From positions 4,785,826-4,849,825 of the forward strand of contig NC_060971.1 of NCBI RefSeq assembly GCF_910589235.1: a stretch of 64,000 nt of DNA, read 5' to 3'. Within the stretch, counting starts at the first letter, position 1. The number at the start of each line of letters is the position of its first letter. Shown one piece after another: positions 27,451 to 39,681 of the stretch. The stretch is from Vespa crabro. Lineage: Eukaryota; Arthropoda; Insecta; Hymenoptera; Vespidae. The notes below the pieces were generated by a model, which ran no database searches, had not been told where the DNA came from, and saw nothing but the letters and a program-made list of their open reading frames with translations. The position numbers were made by a program, and so were the translations under genes.

Positions 27451-28538
27451 GATTGTATTTTTCCTTTAAAAACAGGAAATGCTAGACGAAGACACCGACC
27501 ATTATCTATTATGACTAATGTCCTTAGAAGTTTAACACTTTAATTTCCTTCTTTCGTTTTTTTTTTTCCTTTTTTAATGATACATCTCAAGGATATGATT
27601 GTTACTATCGCTAACAATAAAATTCAAATTTTCTATGTAAATATGTAATAGTAAAACGAGAGTGTAATAATAATAACAACAATTATTATTATTATTATTA
27701 AAATATATATATATATGTGTGTGTGTGTGTACGTATATATTAAAATAAGAGAAGAATGAAAAGATTGTTTTCGAAATAAATGTGAGACAGATAGGAAAAA
27801 AAAATTATAAGGCGTAAGGTCCAAAGTATAATTACGTAAAATGTCTGATAGATTCACATCCCACGCGAGAGAGCGAGAGAGAGAAAGAAAGAAAAGAAAA
27901 AAGAAAAAAAAAAGAAAGGAGAGAAAAAAGAAGAGAAGTTATGATACGCATGGTCCTAAGAATCTTATTTTTAGATACAAAATTGCTTTTAATATTTTCA
28001 ATTTGACTTTCATGTTTTCTCTCTCTTTCAGTCTCTGATCATTCTGTCAACAGTTTAGCTCTTACACTTTTCATCGATGAAACAGACGAAAGAGATTACT
28101 TAAATTAGTCACAATGAATGGCTTTATTATGCAGGCGCACAGAGCAAAAGAAAGAGAGAAAGAGAGAGAGAGAGAGAGAGAATGTTCAACGGTAGTTGGC
28201 ATTAAATAAGCGTTCTCTTTCTCGGTTATTATAATGTATGCGATCTCAAAGCTGATCTTGGCTTACAAGCAAAAGATTAAAAGTGAATTTCTGACCAGTC
28301 AACTCACGCACCACTGAGAGAGGAGAGCGTCATGGAACGAGAGTGAATCGCTTTTTCGTTAGTCCTTGATCCGCAAATAGCACCACCACCGGCCAAAGAC
28401 ACGTGAAAATGAAAACGAAGGTGTCCCCTCCCGTCCTCATCCCTCTCCTTATCACTACCACCACCACTACTACCTTTACCACTACCACTACCATCACTCT
28501 GCCACTACTTAGTACTATTTTACCACAATCTCCCCTCC

Positions 28539-28542
<4 letters not shown>

Positions 28543-28629
<87 letters not shown>
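28543..28629. repeat. (CT)n microsatellite, 87 bp
   Basis: The longest uninterrupted CT tract in the window. A CCACTAC/ACCACTACC-type repeat precedes it (about 28,455-28,500). Confidence 0.95.
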
Positions 28630-28632
<3 letters not shown>

Positions 28633-29376
28633 TCCACACTCCGTGACTTCGTTACACGTTCGTTATGTAATGGAATTGTATTAAGAAATATTTCGTCAAA
28701 TTCGACGATCTATTCGATAAAAATTTGTAAGCAAATTGTCAACGACGACGTAAGAAAAAAATAACACAACACGTATGTATATATATATATATATATATAT
28801 AGAAAGAGAGAGAGAGAGAAAGAAAGAAAGAGAGAGAGAAAGAGAGAAATATACTTATCGTTCAGTTAAGAAGGTAGTTAACATCTTCGTACTTTCGCTT
28901 AATTATCATAATAGCCGACGATGTAACGGATCGTATGACAACTTTTGTATAGATCTATCGTCATAAAATAAATAATTACATTGTGAGTAAGTCGTTTACT
29001 CGTGACATAATTAATTACTCGTTACGTATAGTTGACGTATGATGTATGCAAATGTCAAACTATGTGTTTGAAAAAGCCGATGGTGGGCATCGTCTTGAAG
29101 GAAAAAGAAAAAAAAAAAAAGATAAGAAAAAAAAAATGAAAAGAGAGAGAAAAAGAAGAAGAAGAGCAAAAAGAAAAAGACAAAATGTTGCATCTTCGAT
29201 TGTAAATGTTCAATACGTTGCGTTTTTTATAAATTATTTAAAATATTTTTAAAGATTATAAGAAACAAATAGAAAATAATTTCTCAATGTAGAGGAAAAT
29301 TTCTAATCATTTTATATCTATGTATCTAATACGTATGTATGTATATATTGCAAGTACATCGTATTACGTCCATCGT

Positions 29377-29583
29377 GTACCGGTGGTCATAGTGCAGTAT
29401 TCCGGTTGGCCTAGTCTCGTGTCGGTTCTCCCGAAGGATCGATGGGTCGTTGCCCTCTCTCACGTCTGCAGCAAATGCGAAGGTGGCAGGAGAGTTCTAT
29501 GCTCTCAACCCCAGGACTTAGAGACTATATTCAAACACGTCCTTGCCGACGCCCTTTTCCTTATCGCTGAAAATTCCAACTAA
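29377..29583 (+). CDS. Candidate orphan terminal exon, unknown protein
   Basis: An open frame ends in TAA at 29581-29583 inside a low-complexity desert. The peptide includes VVIVQYSGWPSLVSVLPKDR, then a Cys-containing stretch (HVCSKCEGG) and a helical-looking end, LETIFKHVLADALFLIAEN. Third codon positions are strongly C/G-rich, unlike the AT-rich surroundings and unlike random frames here. The open frame extends upstream to an ATG at 29320, but that part is AT-repeat-like. Possible acceptor AGs lie at about 29,390-29,396. I do not recognise the family. It could also be a decayed gene fragment or a conserved non-coding element. Confidence 0.35.
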   Translation, partial: VPVVIVQYSGWPSLVSVLPKDRWVVALSHVCSKCEGGRRVLCSQPQDLETIFKHVLADALFLIAENSN

Positions 29584-30330
29584 AAATTCTATACGATTGT
29601 AATTTCCGTTGCTTGCTCGCGATATCATTGATATCGAGTTTAAAGATATTACTTCTATTCTATAAGACGGTGTTTAATAATAAAAAAAAAAGAAAAAAAA
29701 AAGAAAAGAAAAAAATACGAAATCAATATTATGATTAAAAATTATTTAATATTTCGATATTATAAAAAAATAAATAAATAAAAGAATAACAGATCTTTTC
29801 ATTGTATGTTTTTATATAGTATACGTATTTGCTTTAATTAGACACTTCGACTATATCAATTAAATATGAAGATGTTTCGAGTATGGATTTAATTAATTAC
29901 TAGTTCTCACCATCCCACCCACCTTCTTCTTTCCTTCTCTTCCCTGAAGTTTCACTTATTTCTAATTCCACGACGTATACATTCAAAAGGGTCGTCGTCG
30001 TCTCATTCAGGTTGCTCGTTTTACACTAACCTTTCCTTAATAGGAAAGATCTATCCATCTTGAATGCATCAACGTGCATCAATGTGCACGCACGCACATA
30101 TCAAAGATATACATATTAGGTCTTGCAGAGTAAATTGGAAAAACTTTCGCCGATTAGAAACGAAGATGCAGAAATACGCAAGGAGAAGCCTTTGACGATA
30201 CGGAAGCAAGCAATTTATGAGAAGATTCCATCGATCGTAATACCCAACTATTTATGTACGTGTGTGAGTATATATATATATATATATATGTACGTGTCTA
30301 TGTCGCTTGGAAATGCTTGGAGGAATGCAT

Positions 30331-30385
<55 letters not shown>

Positions 30386-30866
30386 AAGAAAGAAAGAAAG
30401 AAAAACGATTCAGGATCGTTCGGTAAAATGGATTTCATACCTTGCGGTGACTTTCTCTAACAAGTAAGTAACGAGCCAAACAACATTTACTTTTAACTAT
30501 CGCAATCGAGAAATATCCATGATGATAGAACGAAATATAATGTGTGTGTGTGTATGTACTCGATATGTATATATATATATCGAATGCAATAGAATCTAAT
30601 ATTACTTTAATTTCATTTATTTTTCTATATTTTTCCTTTTGTTCATCGTAATTATTATACGAAATATTTATACTATAGAAAATACAAATCTCACGTAAAA
30701 CGATTTCATTTTAATCCAGCTGTTGAATATTATTTTAATGGATCCTCCATTATTTAAACATTTTATTTTACTTTTTTTTTTATTCATCTCTTTTCTTTTA
30801 AATAAATTTTTTTTTTTTTTTAATTAAAATGTCAATTTTTAATAAAATATTAATTTAATAAAATAT

Positions 30867-30914
30867 TATTGTAAAATAAATATATATATATATATATATA
30901 TTTATTTTACAATA
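30867..30914. repeat. Perfect 48-bp palindrome around (TA)10
   Basis: TATTGTAAAATAAA on the left and its exact reverse complement on the right flank twenty bases of TA. The whole segment is self-complementary and could extrude a cruciform. Confidence 0.9.
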
Positions 30915-31153
30915 TGCTTATCACTAATTAATAAAAGTTACTGATCAAATAAGAAATGTTTACGGTTCTATAAATAAAATGTGATATTTCCTCTTAATCC
31001 AATCTCGTTTATAGATATGTATCTCTGATAATTATTAAAACGATAATAACAATAAGATCAACCTTTTTCGTTGGCGCGCAAAGGGCACGCGAGTTTGTTA
31101 ATTCGATCGACGCGTTGTATGTAAATGCAAAGATAAAAAGAAAGAGAAAAAAT

Positions 31154-31206
<53 letters not shown>

Positions 31207-31553
31207 CAGACAGAGAAAAAGAAAGAAAAAGAGAAAGAGAGATCTTGCGTCATGTAACAAACGAAACATTAAAGCGTGTAGGCAACATAAATTATGCGTT
31301 CTTTATCGCATACATACATGTACGCAAGTAAATGTCGTGAAAGATCTCTTAGAGACACTGAAAAATAGTTGAACTGTTTTCGTCAAATTCCAGGCCAATA
31401 TTTCAAGCCAAATATATATTATTATTTTCTTTTATCCTTAACTATTTTACATTATGTCTTATTATTAATATCTTTGTTTTCTCTCCTCTATCGTTAATTC
31501 CATTTTAGAACGTACAAAGTAATTCCCAAAATTAATCTTACAATTATAGTTAA

Positions 31554-31603
<50 letters not shown>

Positions 31604-31808
31604 ATATGTCGTGTAATAAAAAAAAAATATATATATATATATATACCGTAATAGCTCCTTTCTTGTTCACCAATTTTAAAGCGAGCAGAAAACCAGCTCG
31701 CTTACAATTTGCATTAACCTTTTCGCTGTTACGCCCGGCTTGTTTTACCATCTAGTACGTGCCAACTCGCTTAGACGAACTGTGTGCTTCGTCTATGCGT
31801 TAGTGTAA

Positions 31809-31872
31809 GCATGCGTGCATGCGTGCATGCGTGCATGCTTGCGTGCGTGCATGCTTGCATGCGTGCGTGCGT
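31809..31872. repeat. GCATGCGT-type octamer/tetramer repeat
   Basis: Alternating GCATGCGT, GCATGCTT and GCGT units give about 64 bp. The sequence is purine-pyrimidine alternating and largely self-complementary (GCATGC). Confidence 0.85.
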
Positions 31873-31922
31873 ATAAGCTATTAGAAAATATTTATTTTTT
31901 TTCTTTTTTTTTCCTTCTTCTA

Positions 31923-32356
31923 CAGGGCGGGCCAAAAGTTTTCTTACGTCATTTTTAAAATATCGATTAAACCTTTCTTGAAACTCTTTCCTTAGATTAT
32001 ACTTTTCTTTTCTTTATTTTTTTTTTCTTTTTTTTTCACTTCAAACTAATTAAAACTAGAAATTTTTTTCAACAATCTTTTACTCAAACCCTTGACGATT
32101 TTTACACCTTTTCTATTATGTAATTCATCAATGGATTACGATCTACAAGATAATTAGTCAAATGTACGCGATTATCTTAGTCATGTATTCTTCGATCATT
32201 TGTATGAACATTGTATAATTTTCTAATTAAAGTTACGACACGCATTGCTAAAATTGTAAAAAGGAAAAGAAAAAAATTAAAAGGACAAAAATTAAAAAAA
32301 GGAAAATAAAATTGGTCACGTGCGTCCAATCCAGTCGTAAAGAACTTTCACCCTAT
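31923..32356. mobile_element. Possible mariner-type remnant, ~430 bp
   Basis: The left end, CAGGGCGGGCCAAAAGTTTT, is very similar to mariner termini and to the intron-5 MITE (CAGGGTGGGTTAAAAGTT). The right end read inward begins ATAGGGTGAAAGTTCTTTAC and matches only partly. The interior has no intact transposase frame. Right boundary uncertain. Confidence 0.4.
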
Positions 32357-32713
32357 CTTTGATACGTTTGAGTGTGTGTGTGTGTGTGTTGTATATGTCC
32401 GTCTCTCTCTCTCTCATTCTTTCACTGTACAAAAGCGATTTTGATCGGTCTTACGAACTAAATAGGCGTGGCACCTGCCGTAAAAGTATAGCCCGAGACA
32501 TTTTTAACGATCGCGATAATTTTTCGAAAGTTACAGAACACCTGTATCGATCGATCGAAAATACCAAGTACGAGTTCTTAGAATTCGTCTTTGTTAAAAA
32601 AAAGAGTTCATTCCCATTCATACTACATAGAAAAGAGAAAAGAAAAGGGAAAGAAAAAAGAAAAATAGACGGACAGTGTAAGTACACGAAAATAAATATT
32701 CAAATTATCGCGG

Positions 32714-32748
<35 letters not shown>

Positions 32749-33274
32749 TCTCACGTGACCGGTCAAGACAAATATTATTTTTTTCCTTTAGAAAGGAAAA
32801 AAATAACAACAATAACAGATGAGAAAAAACAAGTCATTCATAAAAAAAAAAAAGAAAAAAAAGAAAGAAAAAGAACGAAAAAAAAAGCAATTTATAATCG
32901 ATTTGAAAGAAATGATCGTAGAAAATTATTCGAAGGACATTCGTCATATATATTATGTAGCTTATCTATAGCTCGATACGATTCAATAAAAAAGTAGAAT
33001 AAATTGAATGATTTTAGAACATGTTGTATCACCACGTGATCAATTTTTCGTCTCTCCCTCTCTCCCTCTCTCTCGTTCTAGAAAATGTGAGCATACAAAA
33101 AAGAAAAAAAAAAAAGAAAAAAATGTCTATCCTCCTGATAATATTACTTTTATCGTATGATTACGATCGGGCTTATCGATTAATATCAACAAAATTTCGT
33201 AATCACTTACTTAAATCATGCCTTCAAAAGAATAAACTTAACCGATCGACAATCGGCCGCGACCAAACCCAACC

Positions 33275-33327
<53 letters not shown>

Positions 33328-33533
33328 TCTCTCACTCCCTCTCACTCTCTCTTTCTACCTACGTTTTATAACTTCTTATTCTAACCAACACCATCCAACT
33401 TAATCTTTCTCTCTCTTTCTATATATATATCTATTTCTCTCTCTCTGTCTCTCTCTCTGTCTCTGTCTATATCTCTAATACGATACATATATACTCTTCC
33501 CTAAAGAATAAGTTACGTAACTTTAAGACTCAC

Positions 33534-33805
33534 CTGCATAAGTGGCACGATCTGAACGCGTTCAATGCATCGATTAGCTTCTTCTCCTTTCTTCGTCGAT
33601 TCCATCTTTTCGTCTATTTCTCCTCCCTTTTCTGTGACGACCTCGAGCTTCCTTATTTCCTCTTCCTTGATTCCCGACATCGAAGAAGAAGATGACGACG
33701 ATGACGACAAGGTTAGTGATGATGATGATGATGATGATAACAATTCCTTCTCTTCTTCAATCTTCTTCTCCTTTTTCTTCTTCTTTTGATCGTTCATGCT
33801 GTTAC

Positions 33806-33838
<33 letters not shown>

Positions 33839-33899
33839 TCGTAGTCGACGTCAATGATGACGACAACGACGATGACGACGACACCTTCGTCGAGTTCAT
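33534..33899 (-). CDS. Candidate initial coding exon of an unidentified gene
   Basis: This is an open frame of 122 codons on the minus strand from ATG at 33897-33899 to a strong consensus donor, CAG|gtgagtc, at 33534/33533. The peptide begins MNSTKVSSSS, has two poly-Ser tracts (encoded by TCG/TCA-type triplet repeats) separated by a Lys/Glu-rich stretch, and ends in ordinary sequence, EEANRCIERVQIVPLMQ. That non-repetitive end plus the donor is the argument for coding. The same repeats give poly-Asp on the plus strand, which has no splice support. The downstream exons would lie at lower coordinates. I cannot recognise them in this window, so the next exon may be far away or outside. The frame is open further upstream, but that part runs through TA repeats and is probably 5' UTR or promoter. 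Product unknown. Confidence 0.45.
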
Positions 33900-34310
33900 T
33901 TTTTTTATATTACTACGTGAATTTACACAAACACTCTTTGCAATGCTTAATTCACCGGCGTTAATAACCGGCCGAAAATAAAATATATGTATATATATAT
34001 ATATATATGTGTGTATGTATATATATATATATATGTATATATAAAAATAATACGAAAGAATAAGTAATAAGGAATAAAAAGACGACGACGAAGGGCGTAA
34101 ACGACGAAGGTTCGAGGTTATGAACGTAATCGATCTCTCTCGCACTCGACTAATTCTCCGCAGCGTGTCTCCGCACTCCGTAACGAGATTCACTTCGATA
34201 CCGTTCGCGAATGGTCACGTGGTATGCCCTCGGTACCAAAGGTGGAAGCGAGAGAGCGAGGAAATTTCGATTTGCTGCCAGTTCCTTCCCTCTCCTTCTC
34301 TCTCTCTCTC
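33900..34310 (-). promoter_or_regulatory. Upstream region of the candidate exon at 33.5-33.9 kb
   Basis: TA-repeat stretch (33,985-34,042), then CpG-rich ordinary sequence at 34,080-34,275 including GGTCACGTGG with an E-box CACGTG. Consistent with a 5' UTR and promoter if the minus-strand exon is real. Confidence 0.3.
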
Positions 34311-34328
34311 TCTCTAACTATTTATCTA

Positions 34329-34360
<32 letters not shown>

Positions 34361-34711
34361 ATCTATGTCCGTGTCTAATCTTTCTCTCTCACACACACTG
34401 TTCCTTCCTTTTTCTTCCCTTTTGTTTTTCTTTTTTTGTTTTTTTTTTTCGTTGAGCAGCTTCCTCGAAGTTATCTCGTACGTATCTATTTAATCTATCC
34501 TGTCTTGTCTATAACACCTCTCTCTCTCTCTCTCCCTCTCTCTTTTTATTAATATATATATATATATATATACCTTCTTTTTTTACACAGAAATTAATTC
34601 GACAATTTTGAAAGAAGAATGTATAATAATGATTTGTAATAGGAGAGAAAAAGCGAAGAACGAATTAAAAATAAATAATAAAAGAACTAGAATACCGGTA
34701 CACCAATATAT

Positions 34712-34747
<36 letters not shown>

Positions 34748-34859
34748 TATATAAATGTTAGATTGAGTCTCGACGAATGAATTGAATTTGTTAACGATAT
34801 AAGGAAATAATATAAAATAGAGTGAGTACTACTGTCCTTTTTTTTCTTCTTCTTCTTCT

Positions 34860-35200
34860 TCTTCTTTTACACGAACGGGAACGTATACGAGATAAACGAT
34901 TGCGGAACACGGTTGCGGAACACGGTTGCGGTGACGAGCACGGGACGAGCGAGGAAGTTCGGCACTGTGAGAGACCTACGGAGTCGGTCCATCCCGGCGT
35001 ACACCCGCCCCACCCGAGTCGCGAACGCCTCGTCGAGCATCGCCCTTGTCCGTGTCCCCTCCCCACTTACCCGAGTCTACGCTACCAGCAGCCGAAAACG
35101 GCCGAAGAAAGAGGAAGAAAGACGGAGTTATAATACGAACGAAATCGAAAGCAGCGCCGCCGCGTTGCCGCGTCGCCATACCGGCGTCCGATGCGATGTT
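34860..35200. promoter_or_regulatory. GC- and CpG-rich island
   Basis: About 340 bp distinctly richer in GC than its surroundings, starting with a 13-bp tandem duplication (TTGCGGAACACGG at 34900-34912 and 34913-34925, then a third partial copy). Open frames exist on both strands but neither has a recognisable domain or a clear splice site. Promoter or 5' exon candidate, possibly for the minus-strand exon at 33.5 kb. Confidence 0.35.
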
Positions 35201-35471
35201 GTTTCTTTTTCTTTTCTTCTTGTGCTTTTTTCTTTCTTTCTTTCTATCTTTCTTTCCTTTTTATTGTGTTTCTTTTCTTTTTATTTTTTTCTCTTCGCCT
35301 TCTATTTTTCCTTGTTTTTTTTTTTTTTTTTTGTTTCTCTTTAGCCCAGGCACATTATCGACATTAACGTCGTTCTCATCGAAAGGAACGCACAATGCGA
35401 AGCCTTGCTTTAATCATTTTTATCCCTCTTTTTTACTTTTTTCTTCCTCGTATTTTATTTCTATCTATTTA

Positions 35472-35474
<3 letters not shown>

Positions 35475-35530
<56 letters not shown>
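35475..35530. repeat. (TA)n microsatellite
   Basis: About 56 bp of TA following CTAT units. Confidence 0.95.
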
Positions 35531-35535
<5 letters not shown>

Positions 35536-36029
35536 TATTTCTCTCTCTATCTCTCTCCCTCTGTCTCTTTCTCTCTTTGTTTCTGTCTCTGTCTCTGTCT
35601 ATCTTTTTCTATCGATTAATTCTTCTAATATTATCGTTTTAATAAGTTTTACGTTGATAATTATATATAGATAAAGTATAAAATGAAAAATTATTTAATG
35701 TTAATTAGAATAACCTTTCTTATTGATTAAGAAGTATTATTTTCTAATGATCTAACCATATTGATTTTCTCGATTGAACCTAATAATTGATATATTTATA
35801 TATAATAACTGATACGTCATGTGCGATATAACATGAGTTAATTTTAGAAATTCTGCTTATTAGTCTACATATTTATCTCTACCGAGTGAACGTGATTGTT
35901 TTCGCTGAAGGTCGATTGAAGGTTAACACGTTTCTGCTGTCGAATTTTATTGACTCAAAAGTTTTACAACGTTATACCAATTAAAATTCATCTATCTATA
36001 TACATATATATCCACACATAAATAAATAA

Positions 36030-36087
<58 letters not shown>

Positions 36088-36310
36088 CGTATCTACTGTA
36101 TTAACTGTTTTCTTCTTTCTTTTCTTTTAGTTAACCATTGTATCCTGTTATGTGGTTTTATAAAATGTGGTATTTTTTTATCTCCTCACAATAACGATAT
36201 CCAATATGGACAATAATATGATAAATAATGTAGATAATAAAATAATCATATGAGTTCTATATTATGAAGCAGTAAAATATGTGTGTATGTATATCCAAAA
36301 ATATATGTAA

Positions 36311-36342
<32 letters not shown>

Positions 36343-37103
36343 ATTTATGTGTCGAAAAAAGAAGAACAAGAAAAAAGGAAAGAAAAAAAGAAAAAAATAC
36401 TCGACTCTATCATGTAAAAGAAAATGTACGAAAGAAGGAGGATAAAGGGATATAGAGAAGATCTACGTAAAACGAAGCATAATCGACGAATATGTACAGG
36501 TGTGTTGCATTATCGGTTGTCGATTGATTTATCGTAAGGCTTGTCGACGCGAGCGATTATTATCATCATTATTCTATACTATTTCTCTCTATATTAAATG
36601 CAAGAAGAACGGAATAGAGAAATAAGTTGTATCTATCTTGTGAAAGTGACGAGGATAAAATCGTAGAAAGGGAAATAGAGCAAGATGGATAGATAAATTC
36701 GTATTTATGGCACAATTTCATGAGAATAAGAAAAAGAGAGAAAGAGAGAGATACAAAATTTCAAGATTGTTCCCTTCGATAATTTCTTATTTTTTTTCTC
36801 TTTTTTTTTTTCAGAAACTATCACGTACAAAACAATCAATCTATTGATTATATATATATATATATATTTTTTTTTTTCACTTACGAATGAGTGGAAATAA
36901 TATGTATTAAAGAAAGATATAAAGAGAGAAAGAGAGAGGGAGAGAGAGAGAGAGAAAGAAAGAGACTGTGTTTCGATTGATTAGATAAAATGCAACATTC
37001 AATTAGTAATTAATATTTCATTTTTAAATCCAGTTTATTCAATGTAGAATGGCCACTAAGGGGTCACAAGGATCTTTAATGTATTTCACATATGTACATA
37101 GTC

Positions 37104-37149
<46 letters not shown>

Positions 37150-37996
37150 GAAACGTAAGTGAGCGTAATACTTTCGTACGTTCTCCGACTCGACGAAATT
37201 GTCGCTCACGCCTTCCGCGCATGCCCACGTGTCGGATAACACGTTAAAATGCCACTATATATATTGTGTATATATATATATATATATATATATGTAATAT
37301 AAAAAATATATATATCTATCTCTATCTACCTTTATCTATATCTTTATATATAAGTACGTAGGAATATATATATATATATGTTATATAGATCATGCCAGTA
37401 ATGATAACGATGCCAATATGCATCGTGAAAACTGTGAGTAGTGTATTCTACTTTGAAATCTATTATTATCTATTGACCTAATCGTGATACCCTTCTATAA
37501 GTTAAAAAAAAAAAAAAAAAAAAGAAATCGGTCCGGCCATATTAGTTAAAAAAAAAAAAAAAAAAAAGAAAAGAGACAGAGAAATTAAAACCTAGTCTTA
37601 TAATATAGAAAAAATTGAAACACATGAAAATATAATCGATTTATCAATTTGTAGGTGAACATTATAATTCGATATAACTAATATACATATCTTTATTTAA
37701 TATTTTCTCTCTCTCTCTCCCTCTCTCTTTTTTTCTCTTTTTCTTTAATCATTTATTCTTTCTTATTAGAATGCACATTGAGAAATTATTTACGATTTTT
37801 AAATAGTTTTCGCAACTTTTAAGATACTAATGACTTTCTCGAAGTAAAACTCGAGCTAATCAAGATACCACAAAATGTATTTTTTTTCTTTTTTTCCTTT
37901 TCCCTTTTTTTCTTTCTTTCTTTTTTCTTTTTTTTTAGGATCCTAGACGAGTCCAACTCTTTTCTCTCTTTATACACATTTACACTTATGTCTGTA

Positions 37997-38031
<35 letters not shown>

Positions 38032-38293
38032 TTCACCCTACATATATTCTTGAACTTCTTGTTAGAGTTTTATCTCTTCGTCTAAGAAGGAAATCCCTGT
38101 ATCTTGTTCTAATGATGGTAACCAGTCAACGACGTTTACCGGAAAATACCAAGGCTCTTAATTGCCAATTGCTAATCACGATAATCACGGGCGACGATTT
38201 AAGAGGAGACAAAGAAGTCGTTTGTTCCAAAGTTACATAAATTCCTCTGGAGAGTCCGCTGTTTGTAATCGGCTTTCTCTCTCTTTCTCTCTT

Positions 38294-38342
<49 letters not shown>

Positions 38343-39363
38343 CTCTTTCTAATCCCTGCCTTCGTAATATACCACGCGCTATTACGTTTGTCGATCACCA
38401 ACTTGAGAAAAGAAGAATGAAAAGAGAGAAGAAAAAGAAAAGATAAAGAAAAAGACAAAGGAAGGAAAGGAAAAGGAAAGAATAAAAAAAAAAAAAAAGA
38501 AAAAAAGAATGCGCTATGAGGACATCGGTGAAAATAATACGACAGATATTTTTAAGAGAGGAAATAAAAAAAATGGCGACGACAGAAAGAAATACTTTGA
38601 TTAATATTAATAAAGTAATATGATCGTATCTCTTTTTTCTTTTTCTTTTTTCTTTTTGGTAACACTTAGTAACGAAGATAAGGCGCAGCCTGAAGATAAA
38701 ATTGAAATTAACGAGAGGGAAAAAAAGGAGAGGGATAAAGAGAGAAAGAAAAAGAGAGAGAAAAATAAAAAGTAAAAAATTACGCAACGAAAATAAAAGA
38801 TAAAATCTATCGTTTCACAGTTCGCTTCATAGCTCGTAAATACTCCATTGGCGATTTGATCTCATTGATTGTTTGTGTAAGTGAGAGTAAAACAGATTAA
38901 TAGAAAAAAAGAAAAATAATCGAAGAAAGTTCCTTTTAGGCGTACGTATGTAACGCATAAATAACATCTGTCGAAATGAATGAAAAATAAAATAATCGAA
39001 ATAATTAAAGCTTGGGACGACTGTAGGTGTGTACGTATTATAAATCAATTAATATACGTCATCGTGCTCATGTACTCGAGCAATTGATTCTTTTTAAAAA
39101 TGGATAACACTTGCGTGACATTGACACGTGGAAATTAAAATCAAAGATCGAACGATTTGAATTAACACCATCAAAGATGTCTAACGGATTAATACATGTG
39201 TTTCTCTCTTTCTTTTTTTCTTTTTTTTTTTTTAATTAAATCTACTTTTATTTTACGTTCTTTGTTTACTTCATTCCTCTTCAATTTCTCCATCCCTTTC
39301 TCTATTCTTTGTCTGAATCCAAAGGTATCAGGTTTGTTCATACGATTTTTACTCTTTCTCTAC

Positions 39364-39395
<32 letters not shown>

Positions 39396-39646
39396 TTCTC
39401 TTTCTCTTTGTTTGGAAGAGATCCATCCAAGAGATTCGTCGAAATCGGTTGCGCGATCGTTCCAGATCGGTGGATCCCTTTCGAATCTTTCGAATGAAAC
39501 GAGGAAACAAACACGATAGGAGGAACGAAGCTTCTCAAGGGTGATCCGTTCAGGTGACTGAACAATTTCGTGCTAACCAAAACTGGACGAATATTAACGT
39601 CCGCATATGTGTCTGTACCATATGTTAACTGATCTATAAAAGAATA

Positions 39647-39681
<35 letters not shown>

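Larger units (their letters stand above)
23570..29376. other. Gene-free, microsatellite-rich
   Basis: CT tracts (23689-23719, 24789-24818, 25969-26007, 28543-28629), poly(A) 24993-25020, ACT/ATT triplets (25519-25580, 25860-25901), poly(T) 26668-26697 and TA 27402-27449. A CpG-bearing patch at 23,790-23,960 includes a purine-rich GGA repeat. No supported gene. Confidence 0.7.
29584..33533. other. Gene-free, microsatellite-rich
   Basis: GA tracts (30336-30380, 31157-31192), TA (30881-30900 inside a palindrome, 31558-31594), a GCATGCGT-type octamer repeat (31809-31872), a possible transposon relic (31923-32356) and CT (33281-33322). No supported gene. Confidence 0.7.

Noticed and set aside
32359..32724. 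121-codon plus-strand frame
   Set aside because: It starts in a GT/CT repeat and ends in an A-rich tract. The middle is unrecognised and lacks codon bias or splice signals.
33565..33981. Plus-strand poly-Asp frames opposite the candidate exon
   Set aside because: They are the antisense of the Ser-coding triplet repeat and have no splice-site or non-repetitive support.
34100..34125. Possible tRNA B-box (GGTTCGAGGTT)
   Set aside because: No matching A-box or cloverleaf can be drawn around it. No tRNA or rRNA gene was found anywhere in the window.
33900..34193. Extension of the minus-strand open frame upstream of 33,899 (226 codons in total)
   Set aside because: The upstream part translates a TA microsatellite into Ile/Tyr repeats. 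The ATG at 33,899 is a more credible start.
34913..35642. 143- and 198-codon plus-strand frames in the GC island
   Set aside because: They run from the island into T-rich, TA and CT repeats. There is no recognisable domain.
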